In this document: piece after piece, positions 50,388 through 59,980 of the stretch
Layout: each line of letters starts with the position of its first letter
Position numbering within the stretch: the first letter of the stretch is position 1
Assembly (NCBI GenBank): GCA_964462675.1
Contig: CAYWYS010000014.1
Span: 5,248 to 69,247, forward strand
DNA: 64,000 nt
Reading direction: 5' to 3'
Source of the DNA: XN24 sp964462675
GTDB lineage: Bacteria; Pseudomonadota; Gammaproteobacteria; Steroidobacterales; XN24
The notes under the pieces: generated by a model
Told to the model about the DNA's origin: nothing
The model's input: only the letters and a program-made list of their open reading frames with translations
Databases searched by the model: none
Position numbers and translations under genes: made by a program

Positions 50388-51268
50388 TGCAGCAGGATGC
50401 CGATGAACACGGCCATGCCCAGATAGTTGTGGTTCAGGAACGCGCGGAAGCACTCGGCCGGCCGCCGCGCGCGGATCAGGTACTGCTGCCATGCCGACAG
50501 GCCCGCGGCCACGGCCAGCGAGCCGGAGTACCAGTCGCCGAGGCCGGCCTGCCGGCCGATCAGCCACAGCGCCACCAGCAGCAACACCTGCAGCGCGCCG
50601 ATCATCAGTCGGTCCGCGTCGCCGAACAGGATGGCCGTGGAGCGTACCCCGAGGCGCAGGTCGTCTTCGCGGTCGACCATCGCGTACATCGTGTCGTAGA
50701 CGACGGCCCACAGCACGACGGCGATGAACATCAGCCATGCCAGCTGCGGCAGGGCGCCGGTCTGCGCCGCGAACGCCATCGGCACCGACCAGCCGAACGA
50801 TGCGCCCAGCCACACCTGCGGCAGATGCGTGACGCGCTTCAGGAAGGGGTAGGCGATCGTCAGCACGGCGCCGGCCAGCGCCATCAGCACCGTCAGCCGG
50901 TTCAGCGTCAGCACCAGTCCGAAAGCGACCGCGCCGAGCGCTGCCGCAAGCAGCAGCGCCTCGATGGGCGACACCACGCCACGCGAAAGCGGCCGTTCCC
51001 GCGTGCGTTCGACATGGGGGTCGATACGCCGGTCGGCAAAGTCGTTCATGACGCAGCCTGCCGAACGCATCAGCACGACGCCGGCGACGAACACCAGGAA
51101 CACGTGCGGATCAGGCCGGCCCTCGCCGGCGATCCACAGCGCCCACAGCGTCGGCCACAGCAACAGCAGGATGCCGATCGGCCGGTCGAGCCGCATCAGC
51201 AATCCGTATTCCTTCAGCTGGGAGACGAGCCGGCGGGCCGGCCCGCGCGCGCCTAGCGGTGCCCGCAT
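50366..51268 (-). CDS. ubiA: 4-hydroxybenzoate octaprenyltransferase
   Basis: UbiA attaches the polyprenyl tail to 4-hydroxybenzoate in ubiquinone synthesis. The 300-residue membrane protein has both aspartate-rich motifs: NDFADRRIDPHVERTRERPL and YDTMYAMVDREDD, with LMRLDRPIGILLLLWPTLWALW at the N-terminus. ATG 51268 overlaps the ubiC stop by 16 nt. The tail end overlaps convergent comF. Confidence 0.97.
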   Translation of the reverse strand: MRAPLGARGPARRLVSQLKEYGLLMRLDRPIGILLLLWPTLWALWIAGEGRPDPHVFLVFVAGVVLMRSAGCVMNDFADRRIDPHVERTRERPLSRGVVSPIEALLLAAALGAVAFGLVLTLNRLTVLMALAGAVLTIAYPFLKRVTHLPQVWLGASFGWSVPMAFAAQTGALPQLAWLMFIAVVLWAVVYDTMYAMVDREDDLRLGVRSTAILFGDADRLMIGALQVLLLVALWLIGRQAGLGDWYSGSLAVAAGLSAWQQYLIRARRPAECFRAFLNHNYLGMAVFIGILLHYTFATA

Positions 51269-51834
51269 CGGGTCAGGCCTGGCAGGAATATCTCGTAGAT
51301 CAGCAGCGGCCCGGCGGCCAGCCGGAACAGGGAGCGCCGCGCCCACACCCACGCGGGACGAATATCCGTGCCCTCGAGCGCCGGGATGAACAGCGGGTGC
51401 GCCGGGTTGGCACGCGTGAACTCGAACGGCGAGCGCTGGATGCCGCCGCGCTCCAGCAGCGCGTCGCCGAGCGGGCGGTCGCCGAGCGCCGCCAGCCACG
51501 GATCTCCGGCCAGCGTGACGGCCGGGATCAGTGTCGTCGCGCAGACACACAGGCTGTCGCCGCAGAACATCCGCACGCGGCGCGCGCGCGCCTCGCTGCC
51601 TTCGAGCAGTGTGCTGGCGTCGTCGGGCAGCGGTTCCGCCGCCTCGCCGAGCAACTCCAGCCTGAAGCCCGGCCCGCAGGCGGCGCGTAAGCGCGAGGTC
51701 AGCGAGCCCGCGTCCTGCAGCCACTCGCACAATGCGGGATCCGCCGGCAATGCGCCCGGCGTGGTCGCCGGCAGCCAGCGCAGCGGTCCGGCGAGGGCAG
51801 CGGTGCTGGCATTGAGAGAGCTTTCGCTGGTCAT
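51253..51834 (-). CDS. ubiC: Chorismate pyruvate-lyase
   Basis: UbiC makes 4-hydroxybenzoate from chorismate, the substrate of UbiA. The 193-residue protein shows the family segments EWLQDAGSLTSRLR near the N-terminus, ARRVRMFCGD, GDRPLGDALLERG and WARRSLFRLAAGPLLIYEIFLP. ATG 51834 follows the same N-terminal layout as E. coli UbiC; the ORF extends a further 30 codons with no support. The sequence is divergent, which is normal for UbiC. Confidence 0.92.
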   Translation of the reverse strand: MTSESSLNASTAALAGPLRWLPATTPGALPADPALCEWLQDAGSLTSRLRAACGPGFRLELLGEAAEPLPDDASTLLEGSEARARRVRMFCGDSLCVCATTLIPAVTLAGDPWLAALGDRPLGDALLERGGIQRSPFEFTRANPAHPLFIPALEGTDIRPAWVWARRSLFRLAAGPLLIYEIFLPGLTRCGHR

Positions 51835-51887
51835 GGGGCGCGCTGGCAGCCGGAGTGGATGGGCATTATAGATGGGTTCATCGATCC

Positions 51888-53960
51888 TCAGACCTGTCCG
51901 TAGCGGGCCGATTCTCCGACCCACCTGCGGATCAGCGCCGCAACCGCCTCGGGATGCTGCTCGAGCAGCCGGTCCGCGAGCGCCTGCACCAGCGGCATCA
52001 TCCCCTGGTCGCGCACCAGGTCCGCGACTTTCATCCCCAGCAGGCCCGTCTGGCGGATTCCAAGGACTTCGCCGGGGCCGCGCAGTTGCAGGTCGGTGCG
52101 TGCAATCTCGAAGCCATCATTGCTGTCGCGCAGCGCGGCGAGCCGCGTCGTCGCGGCGGGCGACAGCGGCGGGCGATACAGCAGCAGGCAGGTCGCGTCA
52201 TCCTCGCCGCGCCCGACCCGGCCGCGCAGCTGGTGCAACTGCGCGAGGCCCATGCGCTCGGCATTCTCGATGATCATCAGGCTGGCGCGCGGCACGTCGA
52301 CCCCGACCTCGATGACTGTCGTCGCGACCAGCAGGTGGATCTCGCCGGCCTTGAACGCGCGCATGATCCGCTCCTTGTCGGCGGGCCTGAGCCGGCCGTG
52401 GATCAGCCCGATCGACAGCTCCGGCAGCGTTGCGGTCAGCAATGCAGCCGTGTCTTCGGCGGCCTGGGCCTGCAGTTGGTCGGACTCCTCGATCAGCGGG
52501 CAGACCCAGTAGGCCTGGCGCCCGGCCGCGCAGGCCTCGCGGATGCGCGCGATCACCTCGGCGCGGCGCGTGTCCGGCATCGCGACGGTGCGCACCAGCC
52601 CCCGCCCGGGCGGCAGCTCGTCGATGATCGAAGTGTCGAGGTCCGCATAAGTGGCCATCGCGAGGGTGCGCGGGATCGGCGTCGCGGTCATGACCAGCTG
52701 GTGCGGGCGTCGCCCCGCGTCGAGTCCCTTGTCGGTCAGCGCGAGGCGCTGGTGAACGCCGAAGCGATGCTGCTCGTCGATGATCGCCAGCGCCAGCCGC
52801 GCAAACCGCACACCCTGCTGGAACAGCGCGTGGGTGCCCACCGCGACCGCGGCCTCGCCCGACGCGAGCCGGGCGAGCGCAGCACGCCGCTCGGCCGCGG
52901 TTTGCGAGCCCGACAACCAGCATACCGGGACATCCAGCGGCTCGAGCCAGGCGCGAAAGCTGGCGTGGTGCTGCTCGCCGAGCAACTCCGTCGGCGCCAT
53001 GATGGCCGCCTGCGCGCCGCTGGCCACGGCGTGCAGCGCTGCGGCCGCGGCCACGACGGTCTTGCCGCTGCCGACGTCGCCCTGCACGAGGCGCATCATC
53101 GGCACCGGTTGCGCGAGATCCGCGCGCACTTCCGCGATGACGCGCTGCTGGGCAACCGTCAACGCGAACGGGAGGCTCGCGACGAAGCGCTCGACGAGCG
53201 CGCCGCCCGCCAGCGGCCACGCCGCTTCACGGCGCGCCTCGTGGCGCCGCGCCCGCATCGCCAGCTGGTGCGCCAGCAACTCCTCGAGCGCGAGCCGCCG
53301 CCGCGCCGGGTGTTCGCCTGACTCCAGCGCTGCGGCCCCGGTCTCGGGCGGCGGCGAGTGCAGCAGTCGCAAGGCCTCGTTCAGGGTCGGCAGGCCGCGG
53401 CCCGCGAGCGCGCCGGGCGGCAACAACTCGGGAAGGCTCCCGTCGAGCCCGGCCAGCGCCTGGCGGACGAGCTGCCTGGTGCGCCCCTGGTGCAGGCCCT
53501 CGGTGCCGGGGTAGATCGGCGTCAGCGCGTCATCGTCCGGCGCCGCCACGGCGGGATCCACCAGCCGATACTCGGGGTGGATCAATTCCGGCCCGCGCTG
53601 GCCCGCGCGCACTTCGCCGAAGCAGCGCAGCCGGGTGCCGCGCGCGAGCTGCTGCTGCTGGCGTGCCGTGAAATGAAAGAAACGCAGCGTCAGCATGCCG
53701 GTCGAATCGCCGCATGCGACCACCAGCATCGGCCGGCGCCGGCGGACGACCTCGGCCAGCAGGACCTCCCCTTCGACCACCGCTCGCTGGCCCGGCCGCA
53801 GCGCGCCGATCGGCACGACGCGGGTGCGGTCCTCGTAACGCAGCGGCAGCAGGAACGCCAGGTCCTGGATGGTGCGCACGCCAAGCCGCTCGAGCCGCGC
53901 CGCGAGCGCCGGGCCCACGCCGCTGAGCCGCGTGACGGGATCTTCAGGCGCGAGAGCCAC
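51888..53960 (-). CDS. recG: ATP-dependent DNA helicase RecG
   Basis: RecG remodels stalled forks and branched DNA. The 690-residue protein begins with the wedge OB domain (PVTRLSGVGPALAARLERLG, FLLPLRYEDRT), followed by the SF2 helicase core: Walker A GDVGSGKTVVA, APTELLGEQH, DEQHRFGVHQR, TATPIPRTLAM, and the C-terminal motifs WVCPLIEES, HGRLRPADKERIM, LVATTVIEVGVDVP and QLRGRVGRGE. It is 16 bp downstream of ridA. Confidence 0.97.
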   Translation of the reverse strand: MALAPEDPVTRLSGVGPALAARLERLGVRTIQDLAFLLPLRYEDRTRVVPIGALRPGQRAVVEGEVLLAEVVRRRRPMLVVACGDSTGMLTLRFFHFTARQQQQLARGTRLRCFGEVRAGQRGPELIHPEYRLVDPAVAAPDDDALTPIYPGTEGLHQGRTRQLVRQALAGLDGSLPELLPPGALAGRGLPTLNEALRLLHSPPPETGAAALESGEHPARRRLALEELLAHQLAMRARRHEARREAAWPLAGGALVERFVASLPFALTVAQQRVIAEVRADLAQPVPMMRLVQGDVGSGKTVVAAAAALHAVASGAQAAIMAPTELLGEQHHASFRAWLEPLDVPVCWLSGSQTAAERRAALARLASGEAAVAVGTHALFQQGVRFARLALAIIDEQHRFGVHQRLALTDKGLDAGRRPHQLVMTATPIPRTLAMATYADLDTSIIDELPPGRGLVRTVAMPDTRRAEVIARIREACAAGRQAYWVCPLIEESDQLQAQAAEDTAALLTATLPELSIGLIHGRLRPADKERIMRAFKAGEIHLLVATTVIEVGVDVPRASLMIIENAERMGLAQLHQLRGRVGRGEDDATCLLLYRPPLSPAATTRLAALRDSNDGFEIARTDLQLRGPGEVLGIRQTGLLGMKVADLVRDQGMMPLVQALADRLLEQHPEAVAALIRRWVGESARYGQV

Positions 53961-53976
53961 GCGCTCGGCCGGCGGC

Positions 53977-54363
53977 TTAGTTCCCGGGCACCAGGATGGC
54001 GTCGACCTCGACGCGCGCGCCCTTCGGCAGCGCGGAGACCTGCACCGTGACGCGCGCCGGGTAGGGCGGCCGCAGCACTTCTTCCATGACGCGGTTGACG
54101 ACGGCGAAGTCGCCGAGGTCGGTCAGGAACACGGTGAAGCGCACCACGTCGTCGAGCGTCGCCCCGGACGCGGCGGCGACCGCCGCGAGGTTGCGGAACA
54201 CCTGCCGCACCTCCGCCTCGATGTCGCCCTCGACGAGCTGCATCGTGCGCGGATCGAGCGGTATCTGGCCCGACAGCCAGACCGCGCCGCCCGCGGCGAC
54301 GGCCTGCGAGTAGGTGCCGATCGCGGCAGGTGCTTCCGGGGTGGCGATCGCGCGGCGTGTCAT
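53977..54363 (-). CDS. ridA: RidA family enamine/imine deaminase
   Basis: RidA hydrolyses reactive 2-aminoacrylate and related enamines from PLP enzymes. The 128-residue protein has PEAPAAIGTYSQAV, LSGQIPLDP, the substrate-binding arginine in YPARVTVQVSALPKGARVEVDAI and the Glu of that segment. It lies 10 bp downstream of spoT, a common gene order (spoT-ridA-recG). Confidence 0.95.
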   Translation of the reverse strand: MTRRAIATPEAPAAIGTYSQAVAAGGAVWLSGQIPLDPRTMQLVEGDIEAEVRQVFRNLAAVAAASGATLDDVVRFTVFLTDLGDFAVVNRVMEEVLRPPYPARVTVQVSALPKGARVEVDAILVPGN

Positions 54364-54373
54364 GGCGTCTCCT

Positions 54374-56527
54374 TCAGGTATTGGTGCGCGTGACGGTCAA
54401 CACGTCCGGCATTGCGCGGATGCTCCGGAGGACGCGCTCGAGCTGGTCGCGGCCGTTGACCTGCAACAGGAAGATCAGCGACGAACTGTCGCCGTCCCGC
54501 TCGACGACCTGGACATGCTCGATGTTCGTCTCGGCCGAGGAAATATTCGCCGCGACAGCCGCCAGCACGCCGAGCCGGTTGCGCACCTCGGCGCGAATCT
54601 CGACCGGGAAGGTGCGATTGAGCTTGCGCTCCCACTCCACCGCCAGCCACTTGTCGGGCTGCTTGCGGAATTCCGCCAGGTTGCCGCAGTCGTCCCGGTG
54701 GATGACGATGCCGCGGCCGGCGCTCAGGTACCCGAAGATCGTGTCGCCGGGAATCGGGTGGCAGCAGCGCCCGTAGGTGACCACCATGCCCTCGGTGCCG
54801 GCGATCGTCAGCGGCGCGGCCTGTCCGCCACCCTCCTCGCCATGCTCGTCGGGCAACAGCCGGCGCGCGACCAGCGAAGCCATGCGCTCGCCGAGGCCGA
54901 TCTGCTCGTAGAGTTCCTGCGCGTTGTTGCAACCCAGCAGGTCGAGCGCGGCGCGCATGCGCTCGTCCGGCACCTTGCGCAGCGTCAGCTTGAACTCGCG
55001 CAGCGCGTTGTCGAGCAGGCGCTTGCCGAGGTCCGCGGCCTCGTGGCGTTGCAGGTTCTTGAGGAAATTGCGGATCGACATGCGCGCCTTCGCGGTGACC
55101 ACGAAGTTGACCCAGGCCGGATTCGGCGTCGCGCCCCGCGCCGTCACGATCTGCACGGTCTGACCGTTCTTCAGCACGGTCCGCAGCGGCACCGGGCGCC
55201 GGTCGATGCGCGCGGCCACGCAGCGATTGCCCACGCCGGTATGCACCGCGTAGGCGAAGTCGACGCAGGTCGCGCCGCGCGGCAGGCGCACGATGTCGCC
55301 CTTCGGCGTGAACACGTAGACCTTGTCCGGGAACAAGTCGATCTTGACGCTCTCGAGAAATTCCTCGGAGGTGCCGCCCTCCTCCATCTCCATGAGGTTG
55401 GTGAGCCATTCGCGCGCCCGCACCTGGGGCTGGGCCGAGGAGTGGCCGCCGGTCTTGTAGAGCCAGTGCGCGGCGATGCCGGACTCCGCCACCCGATCCA
55501 TGTCCTCGGTGCGAATCTGCACCTCGCACGGCAGCCCGCCGGGGCCGAACAGCGTCGTGTGCAGGGACTGGTAGCCGTTGACGCGCGGGATCGCGATGTA
55601 ATCCTTGAACCGCCCCGGCATCGGCTTGTAGCACCGGTGCACGATGCCGAGCGCGCGGTAGCAGTCGTCCACCGAGTCGACGATCACGCGGATGCCGTAG
55701 ACATCCACGATCTCGTTCAAGGCGCGCTTCTTGTCGCGCATCTTCCGGTAGATGCTGTAGATGTGCTTCTCGCGGCCGCTGACGCGGGCCTCGATGCGCA
55801 CCTCGTCGAGGCCCTCGGCGAAGCGCTTGCCGATTTTCTGGATGATCTGCTTCTGCGTGCCCTGGGCACGCTTCAGCGCCCGTTCGAGGACCCGGTAACG
55901 GTAGGGGTGCAGGCAGCGGAAGCCGAGATCCTCGAGTTCGACGCGGATCGCGTTCATGCCCAGGCGATTGGCGATCGGCGCATAGATCTCGAGCGTCTCG
56001 CGCGCGATCCGCCGGCGCTTCTCCGGCGGCATGATCCACAGCGTGCGCATGTTGTGCGTGCGGTCCGCGAGCTTGACGAGAATCACGCGGATGTCGCCGA
56101 CCATGGCGAGCAGCATCTTGCGGAAGCTGTCCGCCTGGGCCTCGGCACGGCTGCGGAACTCGATCTTGTCCAGCTTGCTGACGCCGTCCACGAGCTCGGC
56201 GACCTCTTCGCCGAACAAGGACGCGATGTGGTCCTTCGGGACGCCGGTGTCCTCGATGACGTCGTGCAGCAATGCCGCCATCAGCGTCTGGGAATCGAGC
56301 TTCAGCTCGGCGAGGATCGTGGCGACGGCGACCGGGTGCGAGATGTAGGGTTCGCCGGACTGGCGCTGCTGGCCCTCGTGCGCCTTGGCAGCGAACTCGT
56401 AGGCCTCGTTGACCTGCGCGACCTGCTCGGGGGACAGGTAGCGCTGCATCCTGCGATTGAGGCGGTCAAGCCCAATCGACCGCTTCCTCTTCGGCAGTCG
56501 AGCCAGGAAGGAAGCGGCGTAGTCCAC
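54374..56527 (-). CDS. spoT: Bifunctional (p)ppGpp synthetase/hydrolase SpoT
   Basis: SpoT makes and degrades the stringent alarmone. The 717-residue protein has an N-terminal HD hydrolase domain (HDVIEDTG at about 88-95), the synthetase domain (GREKHIYSIYRKM, PGRFKDYIAIPRVNGYQSLHTT, EVQIRTEDMD), a TGS domain (KVYVFTPKGDIVRLPRGATCVDFAYAVH) and a C-terminal ACT domain. Both catalytic halves look intact by eye. It lies between rpoZ and ridA, as in E. coli. Confidence 0.97.
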   Translation of the reverse strand: MDYAASFLARLPKRKRSIGLDRLNRRMQRYLSPEQVAQVNEAYEFAAKAHEGQQRQSGEPYISHPVAVATILAELKLDSQTLMAALLHDVIEDTGVPKDHIASLFGEEVAELVDGVSKLDKIEFRSRAEAQADSFRKMLLAMVGDIRVILVKLADRTHNMRTLWIMPPEKRRRIARETLEIYAPIANRLGMNAIRVELEDLGFRCLHPYRYRVLERALKRAQGTQKQIIQKIGKRFAEGLDEVRIEARVSGREKHIYSIYRKMRDKKRALNEIVDVYGIRVIVDSVDDCYRALGIVHRCYKPMPGRFKDYIAIPRVNGYQSLHTTLFGPGGLPCEVQIRTEDMDRVAESGIAAHWLYKTGGHSSAQPQVRAREWLTNLMEMEEGGTSEEFLESVKIDLFPDKVYVFTPKGDIVRLPRGATCVDFAYAVHTGVGNRCVAARIDRRPVPLRTVLKNGQTVQIVTARGATPNPAWVNFVVTAKARMSIRNFLKNLQRHEAADLGKRLLDNALREFKLTLRKVPDERMRAALDLLGCNNAQELYEQIGLGERMASLVARRLLPDEHGEEGGGQAAPLTIAGTEGMVVTYGRCCHPIPGDTIFGYLSAGRGIVIHRDDCGNLAEFRKQPDKWLAVEWERKLNRTFPVEIRAEVRNRLGVLAAVAANISSAETNIEHVQVVERDGDSSSLIFLLQVNGRDQLERVLRSIRAMPDVLTVTRTNT

Positions 56528-56545
56528 GGCGTTCGGGCCCTCGGG

Positions 56546-56809
56546 TCAGTCTCCCATCGGCGGGATGGGACGGTCGAATAGCTCGTACTCGCGCGGCGCG
56601 ACCGGCGGGTCGGGCTCGGCCAGGATGTCATGCCCGATCGCGCCCTCGGCGATCTCGCGCAGCGCCAGCACCGTGGCCTTGTCATTGTGCCACTCGAGCG
56701 TCGACGGGGCCCCGTTGGCCAGCTGCCGCGCGCGCCGCGAGGCGATCAGGACGAGGTCGAACAGGTTATCCACGTTCTGCATGCAATCTTCGACAGTGAT
56801 CCGGGCCAT
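56546..56809 (-). CDS. rpoZ: RNA polymerase omega subunit
   Basis: Omega binds beta-prime and helps assemble the polymerase; it also forms part of a ppGpp site. The 87-residue protein starts MARITVEDCM and carries NLFDLVLIASRRARQLANG and LALREIAEG. ATG 56809 is chosen over the much longer upstream ORF because the conserved N-terminus starts here. It is 18 bp upstream of spoT. Confidence 0.97.
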   Translation of the reverse strand: MARITVEDCMQNVDNLFDLVLIASRRARQLANGAPSTLEWHNDKATVLALREIAEGAIGHDILAEPDPPVAPREYELFDRPIPPMGD

Positions 56810-56912
56810 GATTTTTCTCTGCTCACAATGACGGAGCCCCGCAGACCGGGGCATGGCGAGCATAGTAACGGAACAGGCGCCGCCGCTACCAGCGTCGGCG
56901 CATTGCCGGGGG

Positions 56913-57530
56913 TCAGCCCAACAGGGCCGCGGCGACCCCCGCCAGCTCCGGACGCTCGGCCCTGAACGCCTCGCCCCGGCCCCGGACGATGTCGGACAGC
57001 GCCTGCAGCGCCGCTGCGAACTCGTCGTTGATGACGACGAAATCGAATTCGCGCCAGTGCGACATGTCGGTCGCCGCATCCGCCAGCCGCCGGCGAATCA
57101 CGGTCTCGGCGTCGGTCTTGCGGCCGCGCAGGCGCCGTTCGAGCTCGGCCCGGGACGGCGGCAGGATGAAGATGCCGGCCGAGTCGGGCATCGCGGCGCG
57201 AACCTGGCGCGCGCCCTGCCAGTCGATCTCGAGCACGACGCCGTGGCCGGCGGCGAGCAACGCGTCCACCTGGGCACGCGCCGTGCCATAGAAGTTGTCG
57301 AACACCTGCGCATACTCGAGGAACGCGCCCGCCTCGATCATTTCCCTGAAACGCTCCGGCGTGACGAAGAAATAGTGCTGCCCGTCCTGTTCCCCGGGCC
57401 GTTGCGCCCGGGTCGTGAAGGACACCGAAAAGCGCAGTTCCGGTTCGCGCTCCATCAGTGCGTTCACCAGGCTGGTCTTGCCGGCACCCGAGGGCGCGGA
57501 GATCACGAACAGCTTGTTCTGTGCGCTCAC
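56913..57530 (-). CDS. gmk: Guanylate kinase
   Basis: Gmk converts GMP to GDP. The 205-residue protein has P-loop SAPSGAGKTSLV, VSFTTRAQRPGEQDGQHYFFV and LEIDWQGARQVR, matching the family. It stands between yicC (7 bp upstream) and rpoZ (103 bp downstream). Confidence 0.97.
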   Translation of the reverse strand: MSAQNKLFVISAPSGAGKTSLVNALMEREPELRFSVSFTTRAQRPGEQDGQHYFFVTPERFREMIEAGAFLEYAQVFDNFYGTARAQVDALLAAGHGVVLEIDWQGARQVRAAMPDSAGIFILPPSRAELERRLRGRKTDAETVIRRRLADAATDMSHWREFDFVVINDEFAAALQALSDIVRGRGEAFRAERPELAGVAAALLG

Positions 57531-57537
57531 GCGTGCA

Positions 57538-58410
57538 TCACTCGATGTTCTGGACCTGCTCGCGCATCTGCTCGATCAGCACCTTGAGCTCCACCGCGAT
57601 GCGGGTGGTCTCGTTATCGACGGACTTCGAGCCGAGCGTGTTCGCCTCGCGGTTGAATTCCTGCATCAGGAAGTCGAGCCGGCGGCCATTGGCCTCGTCG
57701 TCATCGGCCGCCAGGATGCGGCGAACTTCGGCGATGTGGCTCGCCAGCCGGTCGAGTTCCTCGTCCACGTCCATCTTGCCCAGCTGGATGACCAGCTCCT
57801 GCTCGAGCCGCTGCGGATCGGTCTCGAGATCGAGTCCCGCCAACCGGTCGAGCAGCCGTGCCCGCAGGCCGTCGCGGATCGTCGGCAACGCCTGGCGCAC
57901 CTGCTGCACGAGCGAGGCGATCGACTGGCAGCGCTCGGCCAGGGCCTGCGCGAGGCGCTCCCCTTCCCGCGCGCGCGCCGCCTCGAGCTCGTCCAGCGCC
58001 CGGTCGAGCGCCTCCGCGGCCAAGGCGGCCACCGGTTCCAGGTCGCGTTCCTGCTCGCGCACCACGCCGGGCCAGCGCAGCAGGTCGATCGCGCCGGGCA
58101 TCGCCAGCCCGCCGACGCGGTCGCGGATCGCGGCGGCGGCTTCGGCAACCCGCGCGGCGAGCTCGAGATCGACGGCCAGCTGGCGGTCGCCCGCCAGATC
58201 CCAGCTGACCCGGAGCGCAGCCTCGACCTTGCCGCGCTTCAGGCGGCCGGCGGCCTGCTGGCGGAACCGGCTCTCCAGCACCCGCAGGTCCTCGGGCAGC
58301 CGCAGGCCGATCTCGAGGTAGCGATGGTTGACGGAGCGCAGCTCCCAGGCGACCGCCCCCCAGGGCGCGCCGCACTCCACGCGGGCGAATCCGGTCATGC
58401 TGCGAATCAT
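57538..58410 (-). CDS. yicC: YicC family endoribonuclease
   Basis: YicC is a widespread RNase-like protein; its E. coli member affects small-RNA turnover. The 290-residue protein begins MIRSMTGFAR and has ELRSVNHRYLEIGLRLPEDLR, WPGVVREQE, and the C-terminal LDFLMQEFNREANTLGSKS...AVELKVLIEQMREQVQNIE, nearly identical to E. coli. ATG 58410 gives the same N-terminus as E. coli. It is first in the yicC-gmk-rpoZ-spoT set. Confidence 0.96.
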   Translation of the reverse strand: MIRSMTGFARVECGAPWGAVAWELRSVNHRYLEIGLRLPEDLRVLESRFRQQAAGRLKRGKVEAALRVSWDLAGDRQLAVDLELAARVAEAAAAIRDRVGGLAMPGAIDLLRWPGVVREQERDLEPVAALAAEALDRALDELEAARAREGERLAQALAERCQSIASLVQQVRQALPTIRDGLRARLLDRLAGLDLETDPQRLEQELVIQLGKMDVDEELDRLASHIAEVRRILAADDDEANGRRLDFLMQEFNREANTLGSKSVDNETTRIAVELKVLIEQMREQVQNIE

Positions 58411-58500
58411 TGCTGCGTTTCCATGCCGAGCTGCGCTTATACTTGCCGACTGCCGTGCTCGAGGCGGGCGCGTAGTCTAGCAGAAGGCCCGGGGGTCGAA

Positions 58501-59244
58501 TTGCGCTTCGAAACTGCTGAGGTAAGTCTCCTCGGCGATCGTGAAGAGAACCAGGATCGCGCTGCCGCGCAAGCACACAACGGCAGCGTGCTGCTGGTCG
58601 TGGCCGACGGCATGGGCGGGCACAGCGGCGGCGCGCTGGCCGCCGAGGTGGCCGTGGATTCGCTGTGCCGGAGCTTCTCCGCGGCGGCGGCCGGTATCGA
58701 GCCGCGTGCCTTGCTCCAGTCGGCCCTCGAGGCCGCGCACGACGCCGTCGTCGCGGTGGGTGACAGGGTCGGCCTCGGCAGCCGGCCGCGGGCCACCTGC
58801 GCCGTGTGCATGATCCGGGATGAACACGCCAGCTGGGGCCATGTCGGCGACTCGCGCGTCTACCTGGCGCGCGCCGGCATTGTCATCACGCGCACCCGGG
58901 ACCACACGCCGATCGAGAGCCTGCTGCAGGACGGCCTGATCAGCGAGGACGAGATCGCCGGCCACCCGATGCGCCACTATGTCGAGTACTGCCTCGGCGG
59001 CGCGGCCGAGCGCCCCTTGATCACGGTTTCTGAGCCGGTGCCGCTCGAGCCCGGCGATCTGCTGCTGGTCTGCTCTGACGGCCTGTGGTCCGGTGTCTCA
59101 GACGCTGATATCGCGGCTGGTCCGGAGGAAGGCGTGACGCTGGCGGATTGGCTCGCGCGGATCGCGGGCCGTGCGGTCCGGGTGGGCACGCCCTACAGTG
59201 ACAACACGACCGCGGTCGCTCTGCGCGTGCTCGCGGACAAATGA
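58501..59244 (+). CDS. PP2C-type serine/threonine phosphatase
   Basis: A 247-residue soluble phosphatase of the PP2C/SpoIIE family. Metal-binding aspartates are seen in DREENQDRAAA, VVADGMGGHSGGALAAEVAV, HVGDSRVYLARAG, SDGLWSGVSDADI and YSDNTTAVALR. No kinase gene is next to it, so its target is unknown. TTG 58501 is chosen since the conserved domain begins here and GGGGG sits about 7 nt upstream; the frame has no ATG before it. TATACT (58438-58443) could be its -10. rph follows 19 bp later. Confidence 0.88.
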   Translation: MRFETAEVSLLGDREENQDRAAAQAHNGSVLLVVADGMGGHSGGALAAEVAVDSLCRSFSAAAAGIEPRALLQSALEAAHDAVVAVGDRVGLGSRPRATCAVCMIRDEHASWGHVGDSRVYLARAGIVITRTRDHTPIESLLQDGLISEDEIAGHPMRHYVEYCLGGAAERPLITVSEPVPLEPGDLLLVCSDGLWSGVSDADIAAGPEEGVTLADWLARIAGRAVRVGTPYSDNTTAVALRVLADK

Positions 59245-59263
59245 TTTCTTGCGGAGTGCGCTT

Positions 59264-59980
59264 GTGAGACCCAGCGATCGTCGTGCGGATGAACTGCGTC
59301 CGGTGTCCTTCACCCGCGGCTTCCAGCGCCATGCGGAAGGCTCCGTGCTGGTGGCTTTCGGCCAGACGCGCGTGCTTTGTTCCGCGAGCGTCGAAGACCG
59401 CGTGCCGCCTTTCCTGAAGGGCCAGGGCCAGGGCTGGGTGACTGCCGAGTACGGCATGCTGCCGCGCGCGACCCACACGCGGAACGCCCGCGAGGCGGCA
59501 CGCGGCCGCCAGGGCGGGCGCACCCTGGAAATCCAGCGCCTGATCGGGCGGAGCCTCAGGGCCGTGCTCGACTTGAAGGCGCTCGGCGAGCGCACTGTGA
59601 CGCTCGACTGCGACGTCCTGCAGGCGGACGGCGGCACGCGCACGGCGGCGATCACCGGCGCGTATGTCGCTCTCGTGGACGCGATGCGCCGGCTGCGGGC
59701 CGACGGCGCGCTCAGGAACGACCCGCTGCATGGCCAGATCGCCGCGGTGTCGGTGGGCATTTACCGCGGCAGCGCCGTGCTCGACCTCGACTATGCGGAG
59801 GACGTCGAGGCCGAGACCGACATGAACGTGGTCATGAACGATGCGGGCGCCTTCGTCGAGCTGCAGGGCACGGCCGAGGGCCATGCTTTCAGGCGTTCGG
59901 AGCTCGAGCAGCTGCTGGATCTCGCGGCGGGCGGCGTCGTCGAACTGCTCGAGCTGCAGCGGCAGGCGCTGCAGGAGTGA
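59264..59980 (+). CDS. rph: Ribonuclease PH
   Basis: RNase PH trims the 3' ends of tRNA precursors with phosphate. The 238-residue protein starts VRPSDRRADELRPVSFTRGF and has GSVLVAFGQTRVLCSASVED, GQGWVTAEYGMLPRAT, GRQGGRTLEIQRLIGRSLR and DCDVLQADGGTRTAAITGA. GTG 59264 has GGAG 8 nt upstream. It overlaps rdgB by 4 nt (GTGA). Confidence 0.96.
   Translation: MRPSDRRADELRPVSFTRGFQRHAEGSVLVAFGQTRVLCSASVEDRVPPFLKGQGQGWVTAEYGMLPRATHTRNAREAARGRQGGRTLEIQRLIGRSLRAVLDLKALGERTVTLDCDVLQADGGTRTAAITGAYVALVDAMRRLRADGALRNDPLHGQIAAVSVGIYRGSAVLDLDYAEDVEAETDMNVVMNDAGAFVELQGTAEGHAFRRSELEQLLDLAAGGVVELLELQRQALQE

Noticed and set aside
54314..56581. 755-codon plus-strand frame opposite spoT
   Set aside because: Antisense shadow; SpoT domains on the minus strand are intact.
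56836..56852. GCCCCG-CAGAC-CGGGGC hairpin between gmk and rpoZ considered as a terminator
   Set aside because: No T-run on either side, so it is not an intrinsic terminator; a processing or attenuation role is speculation.
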